Positions 43,205-50,292 of a stretch of DNA of 64,000 nt are shown piece after piece. The notes below the pieces were generated by a model, which saw only the letters and a program-made list of their open reading frames with translations, was not told the origin of the DNA and did not search any database. Position 1 is the stretch's first letter. Each line of letters starts with the position of its first letter. This DNA is from Flavobacteriaceae bacterium R38 (lineage in GTDB: Bacteria > Bacteroidota > Bacteroidia > Flavobacteriales > Flavobacteriaceae), in the NCBI GenBank assembly GCA_009901575.1, contig WXYP01000002.1:124001-188000 (forward strand), in the 5' to 3' direction. The position numbers and the translations under genes were made by a program.

Positions 43205-44296
43205 TTAGCTATGCCTTGTTATTCTTGGGAAAATTCCAATAAAATTTTTCTGTTCAGAAGTCCACCATAATAGTGGCAAAGAATTATTAGGAGTATTATG
43301 ACTCAAAATTATTGGTAGGCAACATTCATTATACCCTAAATAATATTTATCATATTTTGCTTTTCTAAAATGTCTATCAATTATAGAACTGTCTATATAT
43401 TTCTCTGATAATTTAATAAAATTCTCTTCATTCTTTAGAATATCATTTTTTATAGAAGGTTCTATTAGTTGCAATACATGTATCTTAAAACTAAGGTTAG
43501 AGTATTTACCATCTGACAAAGCTTCTTTTCGTAATGTATCTATTTTATTTTTTGCTTCTGTAGTAGCGATATAAAATACTAAATGTATATCGAGTTTTTT
43601 CTTTGTATCAATAAGGTTGGATAAAGGTTCTTCTGAATCGAAAAAAGCTTTTATAGTCTTATATATTTTACCACCCCATTTACCATTTTCATTTCTAAAA
43701 TAGCTAGTACCGCTTGCTGTAAAATCATCAACCAAAAATACGGTATCGAATTTCCCTTTCTCTCCAGTATTTTTAAGTTCTTTTATCATATCTCCTACTT
43801 TGGTATTATTTACTTCATAAGTAGGAATAACCTGTTCGTTATTAAGTTTACTACTTCTTCTTAATTGATCAATTTTAGCACCATCACTAAGACCAATAAA
43901 TAGACTTCTTCTCAATATTTTTGTATAATGATCGCTAAGGATTACTTTCGTAATATAGGTTTTGTCAATTTGTGAAATATTAGCTGTTTTATCTACTAAT
44001 ACAGGTTGAATAACAGTGTTAAATGTTGTATTAACCAAATGTAGAATTTGATTACTTGAAAAAAATATTACTTGATTCATAAAGAACTTATAAGCAATCT
44101 TTCTTTCTTGAACATTTTCAAACTTATTTAACCATTTGACCAAACTTTCTATAAATAATGTTCCTATTGAAAACTGCTGATATTCATTATATTTAAAATT
44201 AGACAATGCTTGTAGTAAAGGTCTTTGATTATTTACCTCTTCTGGAGTCCATTCCATTATCTTCACCAATAATTTTTCAGCTAATCCAGTTCTCAT
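43205..44296 (-). CDS. Phosphoribosyltransferase-like protein (PRTase-CE type)
   Basis: 363 residues with a PRPP-binding loop VFLVDDFTASGTS (about 184-197), the classic strand plus two acidic residues plus T-A-S-G-T-S of type I phosphoribosyltransferases. N-terminal about 100 residues are helical. The C-terminus LPIILSHNTPNNSLPLLWWT is a non-canonical extension that I associate with PRTase-CE, a family proposed in bacterial conflict systems (recall, not verified). It overlaps the SIS-HAD gene by 4 bp (ATGA). It may transfer ribose-5-phosphate to a base-like acceptor or hydrolyse PRPP; the substrate is unknown. Confidence 0.8.
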   Translation of the reverse strand: MRTGLAEKLLVKIMEWTPEEVNNQRPLLQALSNFKYNEYQQFSIGTLFIESLVKWLNKFENVQERKIAYKFFMNQVIFFSSNQILHLVNTTFNTVIQPVLVDKTANISQIDKTYITKVILSDHYTKILRRSLFIGLSDGAKIDQLRRSSKLNNEQVIPTYEVNNTKVGDMIKELKNTGEKGKFDTVFLVDDFTASGTSYFRNENGKWGGKIYKTIKAFFDSEEPLSNLIDTKKKLDIHLVFYIATTEAKNKIDTLRKEALSDGKYSNLSFKIHVLQLIEPSIKNDILKNEENFIKLSEKYIDSSIIDRHFRKAKYDKYYLGYNECCLPIILSHNTPNNSLPLLWWTSEQKNFIGIFPRITRHS

Positions 44297-46197
44297 TTAT
44301 TTATTTTAAATTTTATGCTAGTATCTTCAAAACTTAATGAGTTTAAATATTCTAGAGTAGCAGAAACATTTCTATGACCTAAAGAAGATATATTCCAGCA
44401 CTTATTGAGTTTTGGAGATACCTCATGAACACTTAAACCATATTTAGAATCCAATAAACTAAAATCGTTTCCTGACCATTGACCTTTATCTCCAATACAC
44501 AATATTTCTTGAGAGATATTAGATTTTTTTAAAATATTCTTGGCATAAGAAATGATATTCATTTTAGACACTGATAGCGGGATAATATCCATAGAGTGAC
44601 TTGATTCTAGTATCTGAATATCATCAATACTATAGTTAGTTTTTATTGTTTGAATAATAAGGTTTCTTATAAAATACCATCTTTTTATATGACTAACTTC
44701 AATTGTTATTTGATTCGGTCTCAATTCTATTTTAGAACCATAGACTTGTGTAACTCTTTTTAGCTCTGATTCTAATTTCTCTAAACTGGGAGAAACTGCT
44801 CTATTTTTATTAGGTAATTCGTTATCTTCTAAAGTTCCACAATCAGAACCATTGTAATAACCAATTATTACTTTCTTCCAAAATTTTTTTGGAAGTATTT
44901 TCTGAAGTGCTTCTCTTGCAGATTTACCTCTTCCTGTTGCAATTCCTATATAAAACCCATTTTTTATAATTTCATTCAATTTTTGAGTAATTGAAAGGGA
45001 TGGTACTGAATATCGTTCAGAGGAAGAACATAAAGTCCCATCATAATCAAACATTATTAAACCAAAGGATGCTTTTTTTAGATTATTTATAAAAGAATTA
45101 TAAGCTCTTACCCACATTTTAAGCTCATTTTCATCAATAAGAGATAAATCATATATGTTTAGCTTTCTTTTTATAGCTGTTTTTGCTCTTATAGAAATTT
45201 TAATTTCTCTTTCTTTTGGTAATAATGATGAATAGGGGAGATTATATAATTTGCTTCCATAACTTGGAACTCCAGGCTTTCCTGGATCAATACCTTTTTT
45301 CTTACCAAGCTCATTAATGAAAATAAACGATTTTTTGAGTAAATCAATGCAACTAATTGAATCTTTTTCTTTGCTCTCTAATAAAAGTTTAGGTATACTT
45401 TCTGGAAGTAATCCTATAGTTTTTTTTGCTAATAAGTTATCTTCTTCATTACAGAGAGCAATAATAGCTGATCGATCATGTTTATCAAACCAATTATGCC
45501 TTCCATGCCCAAAATTTCTATAATCAGATATTAGTATAGAATCAAGTCCAGCTTCACTACATTTAGATTCAATATCAAGCGCTACTGATTTATTCCAACC
45601 ACTATAAAGAACAATATAAGTACAATGTCCATCGGTAGAATTAAGAAAACTATCTATAGATTTATTAAAAGATTTGGTTATAGGCTTTGATTTAATCCTA
45701 TTGTTTGATAATCCATTATTAAAAACCAAATAGAACGCCATTAAAGAGTTTGTTGCTAAAAAACCATCTTTGCCTGAAGGTAAATTATAACAAAAAGAAT
45801 TGGTTAGCCCATGGTTTAAAGATATTTTTGTTAATGGGTTATCTTCTTTCATACAAATAATACCAATATTTTTTGGATCTTGTTCTACAGCAACTTTATA
45901 ACTAAATCTTATATCATAATTTCTTCCACTTGCACTTATAAATATTACTGAAGAATTATGGATAGTTTCTTTTAAATGAAATAGTTCGAGAGGAGTTATT
46001 GCTTTTGCAAATTTTCCTTTTTTATTTAATAATGATACTGCAAAATGACAAGCACTTAAAGAACCACCAGAGCCTACCAGGTAAATTGGTGCTTTTATTT
46101 TAGAGAAAAAAGTTGACAAACTATCTAATTCTAGAGAATTAGCCCAATTAATTGTTTTTTCTAATAATGTTAATTCTTTTGCAAAAGGTTTTCCCAT
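44293..46197 (-). CDS. SIS-HAD fusion protein, first gene of cargo operon
   Basis: From the ATG at complement 46195-46197 it has 634 residues; an extension would need a TTG ten codons earlier. Residues about 30-260 form a double SIS (sugar isomerase) domain with VGSGGSLSACHFAV (37-50), ISASGRNYDI (84-93) and a second half beginning LYSGWNKSVALDIE. Residues about 370-600 form a HAD phosphatase with FDYDGTLCSS (382 region), IATGRGKSA and CIGDKGQWSGNDFSLL (motif IV). Together they suggest a phosphosugar that is bound or isomerised and then dephosphorylated. It starts about 75 nt after a predicted promoter and heads the operon. This fusion is unusual in my experience. Confidence 0.8.
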   Translation of the reverse strand: MGKPFAKELTLLEKTINWANSLELDSLSTFFSKIKAPIYLVGSGGSLSACHFAVSLLNKKGKFAKAITPLELFHLKETIHNSSVIFISASGRNYDIRFSYKVAVEQDPKNIGIICMKEDNPLTKISLNHGLTNSFCYNLPSGKDGFLATNSLMAFYLVFNNGLSNNRIKSKPITKSFNKSIDSFLNSTDGHCTYIVLYSGWNKSVALDIESKCSEAGLDSILISDYRNFGHGRHNWFDKHDRSAIIALCNEEDNLLAKKTIGLLPESIPKLLLESKEKDSISCIDLLKKSFIFINELGKKKGIDPGKPGVPSYGSKLYNLPYSSLLPKEREIKISIRAKTAIKRKLNIYDLSLIDENELKMWVRAYNSFINNLKKASFGLIMFDYDGTLCSSSERYSVPSLSITQKLNEIIKNGFYIGIATGRGKSAREALQKILPKKFWKKVIIGYYNGSDCGTLEDNELPNKNRAVSPSLEKLESELKRVTQVYGSKIELRPNQITIEVSHIKRWYFIRNLIIQTIKTNYSIDDIQILESSHSMDIIPLSVSKMNIISYAKNILKKSNISQEILCIGDKGQWSGNDFSLLDSKYGLSVHEVSPKLNKCWNISSLGHRNVSATLEYLNSLSFEDTSIKFKINK

Positions 46198-46275
46198 AGC
46201 TATATTTATGTTAAAAATAAGAAACAATAATTTGAAATTCCTGACTATAAAATGTGTTTTGATCTAAATTATTAA

Positions 46276-46306
46276 CAAATTCATATTTATAACCTTATTA
46301 CATCAA
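46276..46306 (-). promoter_or_regulatory. Putative promoter of the cargo operon
   Basis: Minus strand TTG (complement 46304-46306), a 20-bp spacer and TGAATTTG (complement 46276-46283), one mismatch from TAnnTTTG. The start site would be near 46269, giving a leader of about 70 nt before the SIS-HAD ATG. Confidence 0.5.
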
Positions 46307-46328
46307 GGTTAATAAAAATTATAGTTTA

Positions 46329-46556
46329 TTATATATTACTCAAACCATTTGGAGGGACTAGTATTCCCATTTTTATAATCCATTTCTTCATTTCTTCCTT
46401 AGTTTGCCTCTCTTCGGTCATTTTATTAGGTTGATTTGTATTTTCTTTGATCTTAACCTTTTGTTTCTTTTTAGATAAGACATTCTCTAATTCTTCAATA
46501 GATAGTGTATCCATCAAAGCATCAAAAACTCTTTCTTGTATTGATTTTATTTTCAT
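46329..46556 (-). CDS. Small element-borne protein A (75 aa)
   Basis: It reads MKIKSIQERVFDALMDTLSI, then EELENVLSKKKQKVKI and a polar tail ending ILVPPNGLSNI. It is a paralogue of the protein at 47166-47390: both have MK(I/S)K(S/I)I..., FDA(L/I)M..LS(I/V)E(E/D)LE, a basic middle and an I-L-(V/Y)-P-P ending. Helical; no known family. It could be a regulator of the element. Confidence 0.6.
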   Translation of the reverse strand: MKIKSIQERVFDALMDTLSIEELENVLSKKKQKVKIKENTNQPNKMTEERQTKEEMKKWIIKMGILVPPNGLSNI

Positions 46557-46869
46557 TAAATTTTAATTCATTTTAAATGTTATTTAATATTGAAAACTCA
46601 AAATAAAATAGATGTTTATATAATTATAATCGTATACAAAATCGTAAACTCCAAGTATTTTAATTTCTGTTAAATTATATTTAAAGTATTGATTACTAGT
46701 GATATAAAAAAATATAGATAATATGATATCTAGCTCGTCGGGCTCATAACCCGAAGATTGCAGGATTTATTTACTATTCTTTTAGATTGTAGATATGTTT
46801 CAATTAATATTTTTAAAGCTTAATAATAAGATCAAACTGAATCAGGTAATATATATAATAAAAGTTTAA
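46557..46869. other. Intergenic region holding a tRNA fragment
   Basis: 313 bp without a gene. Apart from the tRNA-fMet-like fragment (46731-46764) nothing is recognised. Confidence 0.4.
46731..46764 (+). pseudogene. Initiator tRNA-Met fragment
   Basis: TAGCTCGTCGGGCTCATAAC followed by CCGAAGATTGCAGG reproduces positions about 19-52 of bacterial tRNA-fMet: end of the D arm, the anticodon stem with three G-C pairs (CGGG/CCCG), the CAU anticodon and the variable region. Acceptor stem, most of the D arm and the whole T arm are missing, so it cannot be a working tRNA. It differs from the elongator tRNA-Met at 13421. It looks like the remains of a tRNA-targeted integration. Confidence 0.7.
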
Positions 46870-46896
46870 TTGTTAATAAATCGTATAGGAATCAAT

Positions 46897-47160
46897 TTGA
46901 AGAAAAAATACATAGAACCTAGAATTTATCATGGGGGAGATAATTATGACCTTTCTAAGCGTTGGTATGTTTATTTTTCTTATGAACACCCTACTAAATT
47001 AAATAAAGATGGTACGCCTTATATGAAGCGCCAAACTCCAATAGCACTAAGTGTAAATAGAAATTTTAAGATAAAAAGTGAACGATTTTATCATCTTAAA
47101 ATTATTAAAGAAGTACTTCATGAAATGTTAAAAGAAGGATACACTCCTTATGCACAGTAG
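46897..47160 (+). pseudogene. Truncated tyrosine integrase: arm-binding domain only
   Basis: An 87-residue frame starting (TTG) with MKKKYIEPRIYHGGDNYDLS, then KRWYVYFSYEHPTKLNKDGT and ending RFYHLKIIKEVLHEMLKEGY. This is the N-terminal arm-type DNA-binding domain of Bacteroidota phage-type integrases; the core-binding and catalytic domains are absent and the frame ends in TAG. It is either a degraded integrase or a stand-alone arm-binding protein that could compete with or assist the active integrase. It begins about 130 bp after the tRNA-fMet fragment, on the same strand. Confidence 0.65.
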
Positions 47161-47165
47161 CTTTA

Positions 47166-47390
47166 TTAACGATTTTTTAGTTTAGGCGGATATAATATTT
47201 CTCTTTCTAAAATTAATTTTCTATAATATTCTTTTAACTTTTCTTCTTCAGCTATTGGATTTAACTCCATGGGTTTTAGTTTAAGGTTACTTTCTTGTTT
47301 TTTTATGGCTATCATAGTTTCTAAATCCTCAACTGAAAGTTTTTCCATGATTGCATCAAAAATTATATCTCGAATAATTTTACTTTTCAT
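47166..47390 (-). CDS. Small element-borne protein B (74 aa), paralogue of 46329-46556
   Basis: MKSKIIRDIIFDAIMEKLSV, EDLETMIAIKKQESNLKL, then a helix and a C-terminal ILYPPKLKNR. It shares its N-terminal helix pattern (FDA(I/L)M, LS(V/I)E(D/E)LE) and a P-P-containing tail with protein A. Both lie upstream of the cargo. The family is unknown to me. It converges on the truncated integrase. Confidence 0.6.
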   Translation of the reverse strand: MKSKIIRDIIFDAIMEKLSVEDLETMIAIKKQESNLKLKPMELNPIAEEEKLKEYYRKLILEREILYPPKLKNR

Positions 47391-47477
47391 TGGTGCAATT
47401 TTTTGTTTATTATTTATCGAATAAAAAAAGTAATTTAAGGGTTATTTTCATAATAATTAGATAAAAAAACACTTTAC

Positions 47478-47529
47478 ACAAAATTCATTTTATACTTTCA
47501 TGATTTACCGTACAAAATTCATGTACGCC
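47478..47529. repeat. Direct repeats plus CGTAC palindrome upstream of excisionase-like gene
   Basis: The 11-mer ACAAAATTCAT occurs at 47478-47488 and 47512-47522. The second copy sits inside the inverted repeat CGTAC (47509-47513 approximately) / GTACG (47523-47527 approximately). It lies 65-115 bp before the excisionase-like gene start and might bind a regulator or Xis. Confidence 0.45.
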
Positions 47530-47593
47530 AACTGAGAATTATTTTTTTAAATACTAATAGATTTGTATGTAGAGATTTAATCATACAAACTCA

Positions 47594-47839
47594 ATGACCA
47601 ATAAGGAAAATATACAACCCTTAAACCTAACAGGAAAAGCTTTCTGTGAAAGACTAGGGGTATCCTTTAACGGTCAAATAATGCAATCGATGCGAGAGTT
47701 AGGTTTAGTTAATTTTTTTAAGGTTGGTAAAAAGTATTTATATGCTCATGAAGATATAGATATTGTAAATCACAAGCTTAGAAAAGGGGAGATATCTATA
47801 AGAGTAAATAAAGGATATTATATCACCATTAATGATTAA
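47594..47839 (+). CDS. Excisionase-like helix-turn-helix protein
   Basis: 81 residues, with LNLTGKAFCERLGVSFNGQI near residues 10-29 and KVGKKYLYAHEDIDIVNHKL near 43-62. This resembles winged-helix HTH_17/excisionase-like proteins of Bacteroidota integrative elements (predicted recombination directionality factor or regulator). A -7 element TAGATTTG (47558-47565) is 28 bp upstream. Its end overlaps the convergent integrase gene by 4 bp. Confidence 0.7.
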   Translation: MTNKENIQPLNLTGKAFCERLGVSFNGQIMQSMRELGLVNFFKVGKKYLYAHEDIDIVNHKLRKGEISIRVNKGYYITIND

Positions 47840-49026
47840 CCAAATAAGCGATTCAATTCTTCCGCTTCTTCTTTATGATAAAAATCTTTTAGGTAATGCT
47901 GTGTAGTTGCAAGTTTAGTATGCCCTAAGAGTTTTGAAATCATTAGTAGCCCTGTATCATTTTTTACAGCAAAATCTGCAAAAGAATGCTTTGCCATGTG
48001 CATATTTACCCGTTTGGTTATTCCTGCTTTTTCACAAACAATTCTCAGAGAGCGATTAACTGCATTATTGGAGATATATAATTTCCGTTCTACAGCTGCT
48101 ATATCTTTTTCGTCAACACCATATAGGGGAGGGAAGACAAAAACATTATTTTTCCCCTTGTAATTTTCTAAAATAGTTTTTGCCTTTGGGGTTAAAGGAA
48201 TAGTTCTTTTTGAACCTGCCCTGGCTCTAGATTTTCGCATAGTGTATACAATTTCATTCTCACCGATATTTCCCCATTTTAACCTACAGACATCGGAAAA
48301 TCGCATACCTGCACAGTAGAATGAAAACAGAAATAAATCTCTGGCTTTTATCATCCCTTTAAACCTGGGGGCGATTTCCAAATCTATAAGCTGTTTAATT
48401 TCTTCGTGAGACAAGGATTCTTTTTGAGTGTTTTCGGTTTTGATTTCAAACCCTCTAATTGGATTTTCTTTAATTAAACCTGCTTTTACAGCTTTATTTA
48501 ATACGGAATACAATGATTTGAAGTTAGAAGCAACTGTATTTATTTTGTTCCCTTTTTCTAGCATCCATTTTTCATAATCTTTAGCAAACTGTACAGATAA
48601 ATCTGAAAAAGAAACATGACTGGCAAATAACTTTAATTTAGTAATGTATTTCTGTTGAGTATCAGCAGTGCGTATTTTGCCTTTAAGTCTAAACTCATCT
48701 ACTATTTTTTGGTAAAAATCGATAAAAGAGCTAGAATCATATTTTTTACTATTCTTATAGAGTTGGAGTAGGCGTTTGGCAGATATACCTTTATTATCAT
48801 GATATAATTTTTCTACTGAAGTTTGTAACTCTGTTAAACTAGCATTTAATTTTTCTTCTAAAGGATGCTTTTTGACTTTCTTCTTTCTATCATCCCATTG
48901 ATTCTTTTTAACAGAAATACCTGAATCAACATACTGAACATCTTTTTGAGAAGTCTCTAATTTAAGACGAATTAATTGAGAACCATTTTTCTTTACATAA
49001 GGAGATAAATAATAATTAAAATTCAT
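47836..49026 (-). CDS. int: Tyrosine recombinase (integrase) of the element
   Basis: 396 residues: N-terminal arm-type domain (NFNYYLSPYVKKNGSQLIRL), SAM-like core-binding domain (around residues 100-200) and catalytic domain. Catalytic residues: R in CAGMRFSDVCRLKW (about 240), H and K in NMHMAKHSFAD (about 345; the family box is H-x-x-R-H, here the Arg is Lys), H in LGHTKLATTQHY (about 366) and Y in HYLKDF (about 377). The Lys for Arg change is worth noting as it could weaken activity. It lies beside attR, 142 bp from the yebC stop, the usual position for an integrase targeting a gene end. Confidence 0.93.
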   Translation of the reverse strand: MNFNYYLSPYVKKNGSQLIRLKLETSQKDVQYVDSGISVKKNQWDDRKKKVKKHPLEEKLNASLTELQTSVEKLYHDNKGISAKRLLQLYKNSKKYDSSSFIDFYQKIVDEFRLKGKIRTADTQQKYITKLKLFASHVSFSDLSVQFAKDYEKWMLEKGNKINTVASNFKSLYSVLNKAVKAGLIKENPIRGFEIKTENTQKESLSHEEIKQLIDLEIAPRFKGMIKARDLFLFSFYCAGMRFSDVCRLKWGNIGENEIVYTMRKSRARAGSKRTIPLTPKAKTILENYKGKNNVFVFPPLYGVDEKDIAAVERKLYISNNAVNRSLRIVCEKAGITKRVNMHMAKHSFADFAVKNDTGLLMISKLLGHTKLATTQHYLKDFYHKEEAEELNRLFG

Positions 49027-49049
49027 GAGTTTTCACTTAATATTTAAAA

Positions 49050-49070
49050 ATTAGTTCGAAATTAGTTCGA
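49050..49070. repeat. Right arm-type repeats (ATTAGTTCGA x2)
   Basis: Two exact copies of ATTAGTTCGA (49050-49059 and 49061-49070) at 11-bp period, identical to the left pair at 39106-39126. They are located upstream of the integrase gene, between it and attR. Confidence 0.75.
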
Positions 49071-49167
49071 AATACGATCAAATATAAAGAAAAATAAACA
49101 ATTATAAATAATTAATTCCTTCTGTAAAACAAGGGGTTAAGCCAATAAACATGGTGTTTTATGCTAC

Positions 49168-49203
49168 TTATTCTTTCATTGTGTGATACACGTTCTGTAC
49201 ATC
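49168..49203 (-). repeat. attR: yebC terminal codons
   Basis: Encodes the last 11 residues and stop of the intact yebC; 31 of 36 bases match attL. The crossover core TTCTGTACATC is exact in both copies. Confidence 0.9.
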
Positions 49204-49878
49204 ATCGTCTTCTTCAATCATTTCGAGCAATTTTTCTACATCGGCAACCTGTTCTTCGTTTAGTGATTTAGTTACCTGGGGTATTCTTTCAAATCCGGAA
49301 GATAATATCTCTGTATTGTTGTTTTCTAACTCTTTTTGTATGGCTCCAAAACTGTTAAACGGAGCGTATAATAAGATTCCATCATCATCTACAAAAACTT
49401 CTTCTACTCCATGATCAATAAATTCCAATTCTAATTCTTCAGGATCGATTCCTTCAGGGTTAATTCTAAAATTACACGTATGATCAAACATAAACTCTAC
49501 AGAACCACTGGTACCAAGATTACCGTTACACTTATTAAAATAACTTCTTATGTTGGCTACGGTCCTGTTATTATTATCGGTTGCGGTTTCTACTAAAATG
49601 GCAATTCCATGAGGTGCATAACCTTCAAAGAGTACTTCTTTGAAGTCTCCGGTATTTTTATCAGAGGCTTTTTTTATAGCACGTTCAATATTGTCTTTTG
49701 GCATGTTTGCCGACTTGGCATTTTGTATAACAGCTCTTAACCTGGAATTCGTATCCGGATTTGGTCCTCCTTCTTTTACAGCCATGACAATATCTTTGCC
49801 AATACGTGTAAATGTTTTGGCCATAGCAGACCAGCGTTTCATTTTCCTTGCCTTTCTAAATTCAAAAGCTCTTCCCAT
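49168..49878 (-). CDS. yebC: YebC/PmpR family transcriptional/translational regulator
   Basis: A 236-residue member of the TACO1/YebC family. It begins MGRAFEFRKARKMKRWSAMA, then KTFTRIGKDIVMAVKEGGPN, and includes the typical NAKSANMPKDNIERAIKKAS and FEGYAPHGIAILVETATDNN blocks. Family members act as transcription regulators or help ribosomes through difficult sequences. Its 3' end is the element's integration target; the reading frame is kept intact, since the element end restores the last codons. A short spacer separates it from the pterin dehydratase gene. Confidence 0.95.
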   Translation of the reverse strand: MGRAFEFRKARKMKRWSAMAKTFTRIGKDIVMAVKEGGPNPDTNSRLRAVIQNAKSANMPKDNIERAIKKASDKNTGDFKEVLFEGYAPHGIAILVETATDNNNRTVANIRSYFNKCNGNLGTSGSVEFMFDHTCNFRINPEGIDPEELELEFIDHGVEEVFVDDDGILLYAPFNSFGAIQKELENNNTEILSSGFERIPQVTKSLNEEQVADVEKLLEMIEEDDDVQNVYHTMKE

Positions 49879-49937
49879 GTAATCTATTATATTTAGATTG
49901 TAAATGTAATTAAAATAGAAAATACTAAAAATAAAAA

Positions 49938-50225
49938 TTATTCACTTTCAATAATATTTTCAATCGTTTTTGCCATTGTAAAATCGTTTTCTGTTACCCC
50001 TCCGGCATCGTGTGTTGATAAACGAATGAATAATTTATTATACACATTGGTCCAATCCGGGTGATGATTTTGTGCTTCAGCCTCAAAAGCAATCCTGGAC
50101 ATTACCGAAAAAGTATCCTTAAAATCTTTAAACTCGAAAGTAGTTTCAATGGCATTATCATTATAGTCCCAACCATCTAGTTTAGATAATTCATTTTTTA
50201 TCTCTGAATCTGTTAGCTTTTTCAT
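49938..50225 (-). CDS. phhB: 4a-hydroxytetrahydrobiopterin dehydratase (pterin carbinolamine dehydratase)
   Basis: 95 residues with the diagnostic EAEAQNHHPDWTNVYNKLFI (the E-x-x-N-H-H-P catalytic motif) and a C-terminal LSTHDAGGVTENDFTMAKTI. It dehydrates 4a-hydroxytetrahydrobiopterin, regenerating the cofactor of aromatic amino acid hydroxylases, or salvages related pterins. Small cytosolic dimer or tetramer. No hydroxylase gene is in the window. Confidence 0.93.
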   Translation of the reverse strand: MKKLTDSEIKNELSKLDGWDYNDNAIETTFEFKDFKDTFSVMSRIAFEAEAQNHHPDWTNVYNKLFIRLSTHDAGGVTENDFTMAKTIENIIESE

Positions 50226-50292
50226 GGATTATTAGTTGAAATTAATCTTATAAAATTATAAAAATTGGCAGGAGTAACTTAGAAAACAATAA

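Larger units (their letters stand above)
39015..49203. mobile_element. Integrative element inserted in the 3' end of yebC
   Basis: Boundaries are set by a duplicated yebC end (attL and attR), by paired ATTAGTTCGA repeats just inside both ends, and by a tyrosine integrase and excisionase-like gene at the yebC side. The contents, in order from attL, are the five-gene minus-strand cargo operon (39141-46197), a small accessory gene, a tRNA-fMet fragment, a truncated integrase domain, a second small accessory gene, the excisionase-like gene and the integrase. There are no phage structural, replication or conjugation genes, so it is probably mobilised in trans or a minimal integrative island. The DNA looks more AT-rich than its flanks. 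Confidence 0.9.

Noticed and set aside
46731-46764. Functional tRNA gene
   Set aside because: The acceptor stem, T arm and most of the D arm are missing, so it cannot fold into a tRNA.
39015-49203. Interpretation of the element as a prophage
   Set aside because: There are no capsid, tail, terminase, lysis or replication genes; only integrase, excisionase-like protein and cargo.
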